This document shows positions 14,019-25,880 of a stretch of 64,000 nucleotides of DNA, in pieces. The position numbers were made by a program, and so were the translations under genes. Below the pieces are notes generated by a model. The model did not search any database, had not been told where the DNA came from, and saw nothing but the letters and a program-made list of their open reading frames with translations. Source of the DNA: Wuchereria bancrofti (taxonomy: Eukaryota > Nematoda > Chromadorea > Rhabditida > Onchocercidae); assembly GCA_005281725.1 (NCBI GenBank), contig SSBO01000012.1, positions 13,384,479 through 13,448,478 of the forward strand, read 5' to 3'. Numbering within the stretch: the first letter of the stretch is position 1; every line of letters begins with the position of its first letter.

Positions 14019-17000
14019 GGTAGTCATCATCATCATCACTGTAACAAATAGCAGCCAAATTCCGTTAAATGTACTCGTTCATTTTCTCCTAAAACAAAAG
14101 AAGAAAGAAAGAGGGAGAGAGAGGAAAAAAAGGAAAAACTTATACCGTATAATAATTAAACTGATATTAATGGAATAGTTTATGAATAAAATATAATTAT
14201 CACATATTAGCATTGTAAATTTCAAATAATTACTAATACTGATTAATATAAATAATGAATAAGTCATGTGTAAATGATATTACACAAAGTTTCGGATTGT
14301 CTGTTTTTAATACAATGTACAATATGAAATGAATAAATGAATGAATTTTCAATATATTGCTGAACAAATAAATTTATTAAATTAAACTTCAAAAAGAAAA
14401 CTAAAATTAAATTCTAAAAAATTAATCACAAAATAAAAAATTAACAATTTAAATGCCGTTTACTAAATTTCATTTTATGAAGAAAAAATAAAGTTTGAAT
14501 CTGTTTTTAACAGCAAATCGTACAACAAAATATATTATTATAATAATTGCTTTATTTATTATGTTTTAGAGTTAAGTAGTACTTTTGCAAGGTATATAAG
14601 TCATATAGCACAATAGCATTTACTTTTTCTAGGATTATATATTATAAAAATTTTTCTTATTAATGATTTTAAAAATTAAAAATTAAAACCACAAAAAGAA
14701 ATAACAGACCAGGAGAAGGAATAGTGTAGTGCAAGAATATAAGAGAAATGTTATGTGAAGTGAAAATATTGAATGATCGATAATGAAATGAAATGAAAAT
14801 GAAGTGAAAAGGAGGAAGAGGAAAAGAGGAAAAAGTGTAATAAAAGACTTTTCATTGATTGAAATGTTTTATGTTTGCTAAACGTGAATGAATAATTTCT
14901 TATTTGTATAATTGAATTTAAAAACAACTTTAATTTTTAATAAAAATTAATTTTTAGAAACAAATTGTGAAATTTTTTGATAATATTTTGTGTAATGAAT
15001 TTTCCATTTTCTTCCAACGTTTCAATTAAATAATCTTAAAGAAATCTGTTGTGATTACAAATAGCACTAAATCAGAAAATGACAAATTGTTTATATTTCA
15101 TTTTTTTCTACGTTTTACAATATTAACTTAAAAAATAATTTGGCGCAAATGAACTATTGTCACTTATAAATCATTAAACATGAAGAATTAGTATTAGCTG
15201 AAATTCAAAGGAATATAACCAAGTTGGAAACAAAAAATTAGCAAAAAGAAATGACAATCAAGATGATGTGAATATAATTTATTAAGTCATTCAAAAAGAA
15301 AAAAAAACAACAAAAGCGACTAATTTGCTAGGAAAAAAGCCATAAAGCCGGAGGACAACAGCGCTCATTGTTGTTTATCTTTCAATTATAGTTTACCTGA
15401 AAAAGTAAGCAAAATCATTTATGAAATGGTTGAAAAGTTTTGCGAAAAAAAAAATGGTCAATTTAATATCGATTGATCTAGTCAGTACTTTCAAGGGAGT
15501 TTCAGTTTCAATGATATGATCAAATTATTAAAATATGTATACTAAGTGTTAAGCATTTCATTATATATTTAAACCCGAAATTAGTAATGTTAGATTGTAA
15601 CTATGAAATTTTCCGGGAACTGTAAAAGTAAGTAAGAATTGAGTGAAATTAAAATAAAATGATATATACACATTCTTGAATGTTTAAATTAAAAAAAAAA
15701 AATGATTATAAACGAAAATTTGGTACCATTAAATTATACATAATTACACAATTAAAATAATATGATAAATTGAAAAAGATGATCAATGATGATTTTATCA
15801 CTGAACAAATTACTTGATTTAAAAGTGTAATATTAGCAATAATTTAAGTGATATTTATCAATATAATATGGTGATAATAGTGATAAGGCTTCACTTATTA
15901 TGCAAGGAAATATCTTTATTCTCTACATAAATAACGATAAACAGCGTATTATTATCATTATTATCATAAAACTGCATTAATTATCACAAAAAGAAATTTT
16001 GGTGCAAATTTTAAAAAATTAAACAAATCCATTTTATAATATTAAAATATCATCACAATAAAATATGAGTGAAAATTGCTATCATAAAATGATTAAAATA
16101 AAAAAAAGACAAAAAAGAGCGATGGATGAAGTTGAAAAAATTAAAAAAAAGTTACATCGATAATATAAACCTAATTTATTTACGAAAATAATTTTTACTT
16201 TAATATTTTAAAATATTAATTATTCACTTTATATTTTTTTTCCATTTTTAACAAATCAATTTGAGTAATAGAGACTTGACGAAATTAATTTTTTCATTTA
16301 ATATATTTTTTTAATTATTATTAATTATTTTATTGCACAAAAAAAGGAAGACACATGAAAAGTATCATAAATTGTAAATAATTTCATATTCTTTTGCGAA
16401 TAACAGTTTTCTTTTTATTGTAGAAATAATTTTTTAAAAGAGAAAAACTAAAAAAAAAAAGGAAAAAGTAGAAGTAATTGATTGTTTTCACTTAAAATGT
16501 ATTTTATGCAGAAAAGGAAAGGAAAAAAAAACTTATTTTGATAGCAATTGCTGTTTTTTAATAAATTTTTTAATTAAAAATCAATTGATAACATAACGAC
16601 AAATTTATCAGTTAAAATTTTAATATAATAACTTTATATTATTTTAGTAATTTTTCTGTCATATTATTCAAGAAATAATGCGCAATCTTTTTGATGTGAC
16701 AGTTAACTCTTTTATTACTAAAAAGTGATTTAGTTTATAACATTTTTGTTATTTCATATTTATTAATGTGCAAAAACAGCTATGATAATTAAATGAATAA
16801 AATGTTAGTTAATCTTTTATCACAATCAAATCTTTTTTTTGTGGAATTGAAACTTCATAGCAATTACTAATGGAAATGTTAGCCGCTATATGTAACTAAT
16901 ATTTTTATGTACTATATGTGATTATTTAGTTTAATTCCTTTTAAAATAATTAGTAATTAATTTCAATATTATTTAAAAATGCTAACAGGAGTAATGTAAA

Positions 17001-19562
17001 GGAATTGGAAAGCAATTAATTAATTGGGAATGATCATTTTTTAAGATTTATTTCAATGGAATTTTTTCTTCTTTTTTCCTCGTTTAATTATTATTAAATG
17101 ATTTTTTCTACGATTTTGTGCTGTGTTGAACAGTTCAGTAATAGATAAAAAGTGATGGATTATTCTAATTAAGAGGCGCTTTTTTTTAAACAATTTTTGT
17201 GATTAATAAAAATTATTTTGAAGTAATTTGTGCATAACTAATTAAATTTTAGAAAATTTTTGCATATTCTAAGAGTGAACAATAACTTAACTTTTGTTAA
17301 ACATAAATTATGCGATGGAAATATACGGAAAAAAATTGCAACTTTTAGTTTTTTTTTCTTGATAATGTTGATAAATAATTTAAAAAAAATTTGATCATGA
17401 ATCAATTTTAATCTATCAATGAAAGCAAAATCAGAAAAGCAAACAAAAAAAAAACACAAATTGATTCGTCCAAATTTTATATTTGAACTTTTAATCATAT
17501 TAAACATTTTTAAATGAAGTAAAGCAAATTTGAATGGTTCTGAAATGAAATTATAATTCAGAAGATAATCAATTAAAAATCATCTAAATAGTCCAAATTA
17601 TTTCAGACAAAAAAGAAAAAAGTTAAACCAAAATTACTCTGTGTACAATTTATCCATTGTCCAATTTCAAAACTAATTAATAAATTGAATTCCAATTTTT
17701 TTCACCGTACTACTTCATAATTTAGAAAGGTCATTTGCAGAAAAAAAGAGTAATCATTAAAAAAAAGTGATTTAAATGTGTTAAAAAAGAAAGAAGGAAA
17801 GAGATCGATGCATTTTTCTTTTAAATATTATTTACACATTCATAGACGTAAAACGTGAATAAACTTTAACTATAATATATTCATTCACAATAAATATTTG
17901 AATATTTGTATTTCTCATTGAGTAAACAAAATGATGCATTTTTGAAACTTTCAAACTTTCACTTATTCCATTTAATCATTTCGATGAATCATTTCAACGA
18001 TTTTAATGACCAAAAATTTTTCCATTCTTTATTTCATTCAATTATTCAATAAAATATGACTTTAAAAATAGCACTTGTAATTTGAATGATTAAATGATTT
18101 CATTTTTTTTTTTAATTTCAAATTTATACATTTTATTTCAATCGTAGTAATTTATAGTTGGCACAAAAAAAAATTATTAAAGACATATTTTTAACGCATA
18201 ATTTCAATCACATTTTTACTTTACTTCATTTAATAACAAAAACTTTTTTCTTTGTCACTGTTCTTTTTATCACTTATGCATTTTAAAATATTTTATTTTC
18301 AAAATTTTAAATTTGTTTAAATAATTAAATTTTGTTAATTATAGATATAATATATTAGATACGAATAAAGGAAATGAAAGGTGGAAAATTTTTCAATATT
18401 AGCTAAAATTATCATATCGAATTGGATAGAATAGTGAACATTTTAATGCTTTAATTTGATGACATAAGTTTGAAAACTTTGAACTTACATTAATTTTTGA
18501 TAAAAACACTAACAAAAAAGCAAAATTCATTTCCTTTTAATTTTTCACAAAAAAAAGATTCAAAGATGGAATTTCTTTAGATTTACAAAAAATATTCAAT
18601 TACTTTAAATTCATTAATCTAAAAATGAAATTTTTTTATAATAAAAATTTTTATTTATTCACCATATTTATTTGTTTGTTTGGTTGGTTGCTTTATTTTT
18701 TCTTTTTTTTTCCTTTTTTTTTAAAACTTAATTGAATAAAATTTATTTAGTTTAACATTAACCAATAGATTGCAATAAGTATTAATGATTTCTTATTTTA
18801 TCTATGATAAAAGTATATAAATAATTGCGCAAAAAGATCACATTAATTTGTGTAAAAAAAAAGAAAAACAAAATAAAAACAAAGTCATAGTAAATAAATA
18901 TGATTACTTTTTATAATTTTAATTTATTCCAATTCCGATTGAAGAAAATTTATAAAATGCCTTTCACTATAACACTTTCAATTCGATTCAATTTCATTTA
19001 ATTCTAAAAATTTTACATTATTTATTCTAATAAATAATTTTATTAAGAGACGAAAACACATACTGACAAAATTTTTGCCTAATTTATCTTTAAACTAATT
19101 TAAAAGGCAAAAATACGGTAGGAAGAAAATTTCAAATAAAAAATTTTTCAAAAATCAAAAAATGAAAAAATTTCAAAAAAAAGTTTTATCAACTTTTTTA
19201 TAGAAATAATACAATTTTTCATTACTCAAATATCAAATGATTTATTTCAGTATTAAAGAAAAAAAAAATAGAAAAAAGGAAATACTTCGCTTTTTCTTCT
19301 AAAGTTTTAAAATATTCATTAATATAATTGGTGGTATAATTTTGCAACTATAAGTATTTTTATAAAATTAAGCAGAAATTGTTTGTGATAAAAATAATTT
19401 GATAAGATTTATAACATTACGCAAATGATTTTATTTTCTACTAAAATATATTTTAAATATATTTGAAAAGCTTTCTTTTAGTATATTGGGCTATAAAATT
19501 GAGAAAATTATCAGCAATACTATTAGAATCATTGCCAAGAATGCTGTACCAAACAATAAAAT

Positions 19563-19659
19563 AATCCGGTTAGTTAATCACAATCCGGTTAGTTAATTAT
19601 AATCTGGGTAGTTAATTATAAACCGGCTAGTGAATCATAACCCGGTTAGTTGGTTAATC
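19563..19659. repeat. 19-bp tandem repeat, five copies
   Basis: Five head-to-tail copies of a 19-bp unit of the form AATCCGGTTAGTTAATCAC. They begin at 19563, 19582, 19601, 19620 and 19639; the last copy is slightly longer and the later copies have diverged. It is one of the few stretches in the spacer containing CCGG. Confidence 0.85.
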
Positions 19660-21509
19660 ATTTTGTTTCATTTTAATTATTTAGCAATGTTTAAAATTTA
19701 AAAGTTTGAAATTTTCCTAAATCTAAACAAATCAAAATGATATTTACTTTATGGTACAACATGAGTGATGAAATTTTAAAAATTTTGATAAATATGTATA
19801 AAAATGATATGGGATGCTTTTATTATTAAAAAAGATGTTAAATATTTCCTACTTCTTCATCCATAATTAATAATTAATTAATTTCTGTTGATCAATTAAT
19901 AGATAAATAATCAAAATAAGGAAGTAAATATCAGTGTGAAAAAAAAGACACGAATGAATGAACAGAGTTTTAGAATAAGTAAATAAATAAATAAATAAAT
20001 AAATGTTAATCTATTTTTCATAATCATCAATTAATTAAATTTTTTCTCAATTGACTGGTTAAAATGATAAATAAATATTAACGTAGAAAATACTAGTAGA
20101 GGAAAAAAGAAAATAAAAATTTTAAAAAGTTTTAAAATAAATAAATAAATGTTATTCTATTCATTTTTTCTTAACTTTTAATTCATTACTATTACAAAAA
20201 TAAAAAGTAAAAAAATATTAAAAATGAAACAAAATAAAAAGAAACATTGAAAACACAATGAAAGAATATAATTTAGTTTCATTCCATTTTTTGTTTCATA
20301 AAAAATAAAAAAACACCGTCGCATTAATTGAAGTGTTAATTGTACGCACAGCTGTTTACATTCGTTCTTTTACAATTAGACAGCATCGTTCTATCCCGGG
20401 ATATTTTTTATCCGATCACCTCGAAAAAAACCTGATTAGAATTGATAGTTAGAATTGAAAATTGAAATTGATAATTAGAATTGATAGAATTTTTTTCCTT
20501 TTTTGACAACTACCAAAACACATTTTTTTTCTTTTGGATTACATGTGTAAATTAATTAATTGATTTCGTTAAATTTATATATTTTTTGAAGTATTACTAA
20601 ATTAATTATCATTAGCATTCAGTTGGTTAAAAGTTAGCAAAAAAGAAATTCAAAAGAAAACGAATTTGTCCTTAAATTAGCATAAAGCACTATTATTGCT
20701 ATTATTATTATTATTATTATTATTTTTATTATTGTCAAATTAGAATTATTATACGACGAAGTGATGAGAAAAACAATCATTTAACAAGGATGCTTTCATC
20801 ATTTATCACATTAATGTTATGATTGACTGATTGATGCTTTTAGAATAAAATTTCGACAATTTAGTATTTGATTTTCTTACAATAAAATCAAAGATTTTTA
20901 AAAACTTTTTGAATTTAAAATTTTACTCTTTCCTTCATTATTCTACAATAATTAGTCATATAAATTTCATTCAGAAGTAAATATGTTATCCTATTGATTT
21001 ATTCCATTGATAATAATGAAACATATTCTATAATTTGCATAAATTATGAAATTCCTTACCATGCAATGAGAATGAAATATGATAAAAGGAAATATAATGA
21101 TTTATGGTCGAATATTATCTTATAAATTCTATGCTTATAATTTAAAATTATATGCAAATTTTGCTAAACTATAATTAACATAACTGTAAAGGAAATATTA
21201 CCTATTAACAAGTTAGTGGTATTGAAGTTATGATTTTACCTCAAAATATCAGGTATTTTCAATTATTCAAAATGTGATATATTTGATAAATTTGTTAAAC
21301 TATAAATGAGACAAAAAGGTAATAATTTATCTTTCCTTCTGATTTGGCTACTCTCTTCCATTAATGTCGCATGTCGTCATTTGTCAACCTTATCAAAGAT
21401 TTCACATGTGTCAATGATATGTTTGAAATGATTTATAATTAAAACGAATCATTTTTGATATTAAATCGATCTCACAAATGGTATGTCATTAGTAAATAAA
21501 TAAAAAAAT

Positions 21510-21590
21510 TGTTGTTGTTATTTTAATGGTTATTGTTGTTGTTATTTTAATGGTTATTGTTGTTGTTGTTCATGTTATTGTTGTAGCTAC
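21510..21590. repeat. GTT-rich minisatellite
   Basis: A GTT-rich tract built from repeats of GTTGTTATTTTAATGGTTATT. About two full copies are followed by more (GTT)n. Confidence 0.8.
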
Positions 21591-22357
21591 AATAACAGAC
21601 ATTGTCCGCATGGCTGAACAATTTTTTCTTTTTTTTCCATCAATATATAGTGAAAATTTGATGAGGCATTCATTACCCTAACAATAAAATGATGACAAAA
21701 AAGACTGGAACAAAAAAAAGGTGTGAACAAAGGATAAAGTAAGGAGTGGGAGAGAGAGAGAGAAATAAACACAAAATACCAATATATTATTTTCTAGCTA
21801 ATGCTTTAAAAAAAATCTTCTAGGCTTAGATATTTTAGCCTCTAATTTACTCAGTTTTTACCTTAAAAATTTGATGAAGCAATATTACTAACCTAATTTT
21901 CCATTTCTATTTTGTGTTTTATTATTAGTTAATAGTCAATATTGTTAATACTACTATTAAAATCAATCGACTAAATGGTTCTTTTTTTAGCCCAGGAATT
22001 CTTAACTTGAAACCATATGAGATTTCTTTTTTATCATTTCAAAATTAGCATTTCTTTTTCTTTTGTAGTAGTAACTCTGCCAGTAGAATTCATTTCTTTG
22101 GTATTATTCAGTATATATCTTCATCGTTTCCAGATGTTTTTACCAAATATTCTGATAGTAATGTTAGTTATTTCTGCTACGATCTACTTATATTTCATTT
22201 TTTCCTTTCATTATTATTTAATTTGAAATATTCATATCTTACTATTACTTGATTTTTTCATCAATCATTTTCTTTAAATATAATTTTCAAATATTTCTTT
22301 TTATTTTTAATACAAATTATTAAATTTTTTTATTTTATTAAATTTGAAATTTATTAG

Positions 22358-22668
22358 ATTTCTCAAAAAATTAAATTTGAAAATTTTTTTGCTATTTTGA
22401 TTATTTTTTCCATTGTTACTGCTATGACAGAATTGAAATTAAAATTGGTTTGCTCAAATTTGTTTTAAATTTATTATTTTTTTAAAAGACGGACAAAACG
22501 AAGAAAANNNNNNNNNNNATTTCTCAAAAAATTAAATTTGAAAATTTTTTTGCTATTTTGATTATTTTTTCCATTGTTACTGCTATGACAGAATTGAAAT
22601 TAAAATTGGTTTGCTCAAATTTGTTTTAAATTTATTATTTTTTTAAAAGACGGACAAAACGAAGAAAA
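22358..22668. repeat. 150-bp duplication flanking an 11-N gap
   Basis: Bases 22358-22507 reappear at 22519-22668, with eleven Ns between them. Identical flanks on both sides of a gap indicate two contig ends that overlap but were not merged. A looser third copy of part of the same sequence follows near 22740-22815, which may be what confused the assembler. Confidence 0.9.
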
Positions 22669-24133
22669 AAAAACTGCGAAATTTTCGAGAAATAAGAATC
22701 ATTCTGTATAATTATTTACAGAATGGAAATTATTAAAATTGGTTTGCTCAAATTTGTTTTAAATTTATTATTATTTATTTATTTTTTTTGAGACGAACAA
22801 AACGAAGAAAAAAAGAAAACTGTGAAATTTTAAAAAAATAAATTCCGTAGAATTATTTTTCCTTCTAACAAAAATTGTTTGATTACCGTTTTGATAGGAA
22901 TACCACATAGTTTAGATTGATGAATTTCTTATGCATTCGAAACAATGAGACGGAAATGACCATAAAAATGACCATTAAATTCGAAGAGGAAAAAAACAAC
23001 GTATAATTTAACTTTGTGAAATATGTCTTCTGCAGTTAAAGATAAAATTGAATATGAATGAATTTTCAATCGTTTTAGATGCATATCTAGTCACTATTTG
23101 CATAATTAACCTCTCTTGTATAACTGTTATATATGATGCGATATTTTAAATTTAAAATTAGTTCTGAATGGATTTTTAATTGTTTTAAATCAATAATACA
23201 AATAGAATAGCATCATTGATTCGATTTTTCATTCATTTAAATTAACTCATAGTACTTTTTAATCCTTCTCAAAACAAATTTTAATTTCTTTCATTTTCTT
23301 CCCTCATTTCTTGTTTATTTTATAAAATTTCTGGCATAAATTAAATTTAAATTTCAACCTTAATCTGATTAAAAGTATTAATACAAACATATATTTGCTA
23401 ATAATTTAATCTATTCCTAAAAAGCTAAGAAAAAAAATAAAATTTTCTCCAAAATTCAAGATAAAATTTTTTGGATAAGATTAAAATTAAAATTTGAATT
23501 TTTAAACAATAATATTATCATTTCATTACTCCACTTCCTTTTCTTTTTATAGGATTAACTTAAGGAAAAAAAAGAAGGAAGGATTGTAATTTTGGAAATG
23601 AATGATAGATATCAGTTTCAAAAACAAAAAAACAAAAAAAAGCAAAAAAAAAAAAGCGGAAAAAGAAAAGAAAAAAAATATTTGAAAAGCTTTTCATTTT
23701 AACAAACTGCTTGTTGTCATAAAGAATGAAATGAATACAAAGCAAAATGGAAAGATTTGGTGCAGTGAGTTAAAGTGGCAAACAAAATATTCACAATTTG
23801 ACAAACAAAACACATTTGCTTCTTCATTCTTCCTTTTTATTCCCATCATTCTAATTCATTTTCTAAAACTATTCTTTAACACTTTTCTATTCTCATTCTC
23901 TCTCTCTTTTATCCTATCTTATTCTATATTATACTAATTTGTAATTTACTAATTATTTCAATTAGATATATATCATATTTCAGGTTACTAAAATTTAAAA
24001 TTTGTAATTTGATCTATGTGAAAATGATGAATGGTTGAGTAGCAGTTGAAGTGAAAATATGATGGAAAATATAATTTTACACTCCTTGTAAAACTAATAT
24101 GATTAAACTTTCTTTCCGTTTTATTTTGCCTTC

Positions 24134-24454
24134 TCTCTCTCTCTCCTTTAGTATTTTAAATAGATATGATTTTAGTGATATAAACAATGAATTATATTAT
24201 GAGGGAAATTTAACAATGAATATCAAAATGTTATCTCAAAGGTTAAAGCTTCTTTTCAATTTTTTTTTGTCCCAGTTTTTGAATATAAGTTTTNTCTCTC
24301 TCTCTCCTTTAGTATTTTAAATAGATATGATTTTAGTGATATAAACAATGAATTATATTATGAGGGAAATTTAACAATGAATATCAAAATGTTATCTCAA
24401 AGGTTAAAGCTTCTTTTCAATTTTTTTTTGTCCCAGTTTTTGAATATAAGTTTT
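24134..24454. repeat. 160-bp duplication flanking a single N
   Basis: Bases 24134-24293 are repeated exactly at 24295-24454 with one N at 24294. The junction lies in a (TC)n tract. It is best explained as an unmerged contig overlap. Confidence 0.9.
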
Positions 24455-25825
24455 GTACAAACTAATTTATGTATATTTATATGAATAATTTGTATAATGT
24501 TTATTTGTTACAAATTAGAAATATTTCAATATTTAAATGTTATCTAATTTTTTTTAATTAAAAAAATAAGAAAGAAAGGTAAAGGGAAAATTTTTAAATT
24601 TAAAAGAAAAGGAAACAACATAAAAAAGGAACAATCCAAACTTATAAATTATAATGCATGAATGAGTATTTGTGATTTAAAGATTGATCGTTGTCAAATA
24701 ATTATTTGTAATTTAAAGATTAATGTTGTCAAATAATATGTTCTTTTTTCCAATCGAATGATTATAAAATCGAAATTATATTCAAATTTGAAAAGATTTG
24801 TTTTTAAAATGATTTTAAAAATGTTAGTTAATTCATTTACTGCTAGAAAATTTTTCTTTTTTTTTTTCTTGGTTAACAAATGTTAGAAAAAAAAAAATTG
24901 TAAAGAGGATGAAACAAAAAAGAAAACCGAACCAACCAATAAAAAATATTGTAAATAAAGAAAGAAAAAAAGAAAAAGAATCCATCTGAAGTAATAATGA
25001 ATTTAAAAAAAAAAGTTTGAACAGCACGTAGACATAGCTATTTGAATGTGTAAAATAGTAAAGCAAATTTTGCGCTTTTCTTTTATTCTTTTCCATTCAG
25101 CTAAAGAAGTGAAAATATTCTTCAAATTGATTTTTTACGATTTAAAAAAGTTATTGATAAACTATGCTTCTGTTTAAATTCCTTCGGGAATGCTTATTAT
25201 TATTCATGTCTTATTATTTTATTACTATTTTTATTTTATTCTTATCACCATTACCATTATTGTTATTATTATTACTTTTATTACTATTTATTATTATTGT
25301 TATTGTCATGATAGGTAGAAGAAACTAATTATTTAATTGCTTCTTTAATATATTTACATTTCTTCCTTTATTTTTTTTTCGGGAGTTACGATAAAATAAA
25401 GTTTAAATCAAAGACTACTTAATTAAATAATTGAAGAGAAAATTTCAAAACATCAAGATGAACTTTTCAATGTGCATTTATATGAAAAAGTATGTTAGTT
25501 GTCTAACAAAATTACATTGATTCTCTGTAAACTTACCAACAAAAATTTATTATTTTAGTGTTTTTAAAATCAAATTAAATTTATCTTTTTTTTTTTAAAG
25601 ATTGTTTGAAATGAAATGGAAGTTGTTAACATTTCAATAAATCGTTAAAAAATATCATAAATTGTGTGCTTTTTTTTCTATAAATCCTATGATTTTTCTA
25701 TAAATTTGATCACTTTTCACGATTTACAAATTTTTTTAATTTTTTTGATTTCTCCTTCTTTTCTTCATTTTAATAAATTATCAGATGAAATTAAACTATG
25801 TAATTAAACTAAAAATGTTTACTAT

Positions 25826-25835
25826 TTATTTTCAG
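25826..25835 (+). promoter_or_regulatory. probable spliced-leader acceptor of the M28B peptidase gene
   Basis: TTATTTTCAG ends 45 nt upstream of the ATG at 25881. No phase-compatible coding exon was found upstream, so this matches a nematode trans-splice acceptor. It could also join an untranslated first exon. Confidence 0.55.
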
Positions 25836-25880
25836 ATTTTGAAGTGATTTTTAAATCTGCAATAATAAATAGGCGATTCG

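Larger units (their letters stand above)
9836..25880. other. 16 kb gene-poor spacer between divergent genes
   Basis: No exon chain, tRNA or recognised element was found. The stretch is AT-rich with many homopolymer runs, pyrimidine tracts near 9,300-9,900 and 11,300-11,950, and simple repeats listed separately. It separates the minus-strand AMPK gamma gene from the plus-strand M28B peptidase gene, so it must contain both promoters unless distal exons exist. Slightly less AT-rich patches near 10,660-10,720 (alternating CACGTACGTACGTG), 20,340-20,430 and 21,340-21,420 are the best candidates for regulatory DNA, but nothing specific was identified. Confidence 0.5.

Noticed and set aside
13638..14058. 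Long minus-strand open frames rich in Tyr, Leu and Ile
   Set aside because: They are translations of the (TAA)n microsatellite.
24833..25096. Phe/Lys-rich hydrophobic frames in spacers, here and at 10751-11495, 23560-23937 and 38371-38745
   Set aside because: They derive from poly-A/poly-T and (TC)n tracts and lack splice or start context.
9836..25880. Conserved microRNAs (let-7, lin-4, miR-1, miR-71)
   Set aside because: None of the mature sequences was found by eye in the spacer on either strand.
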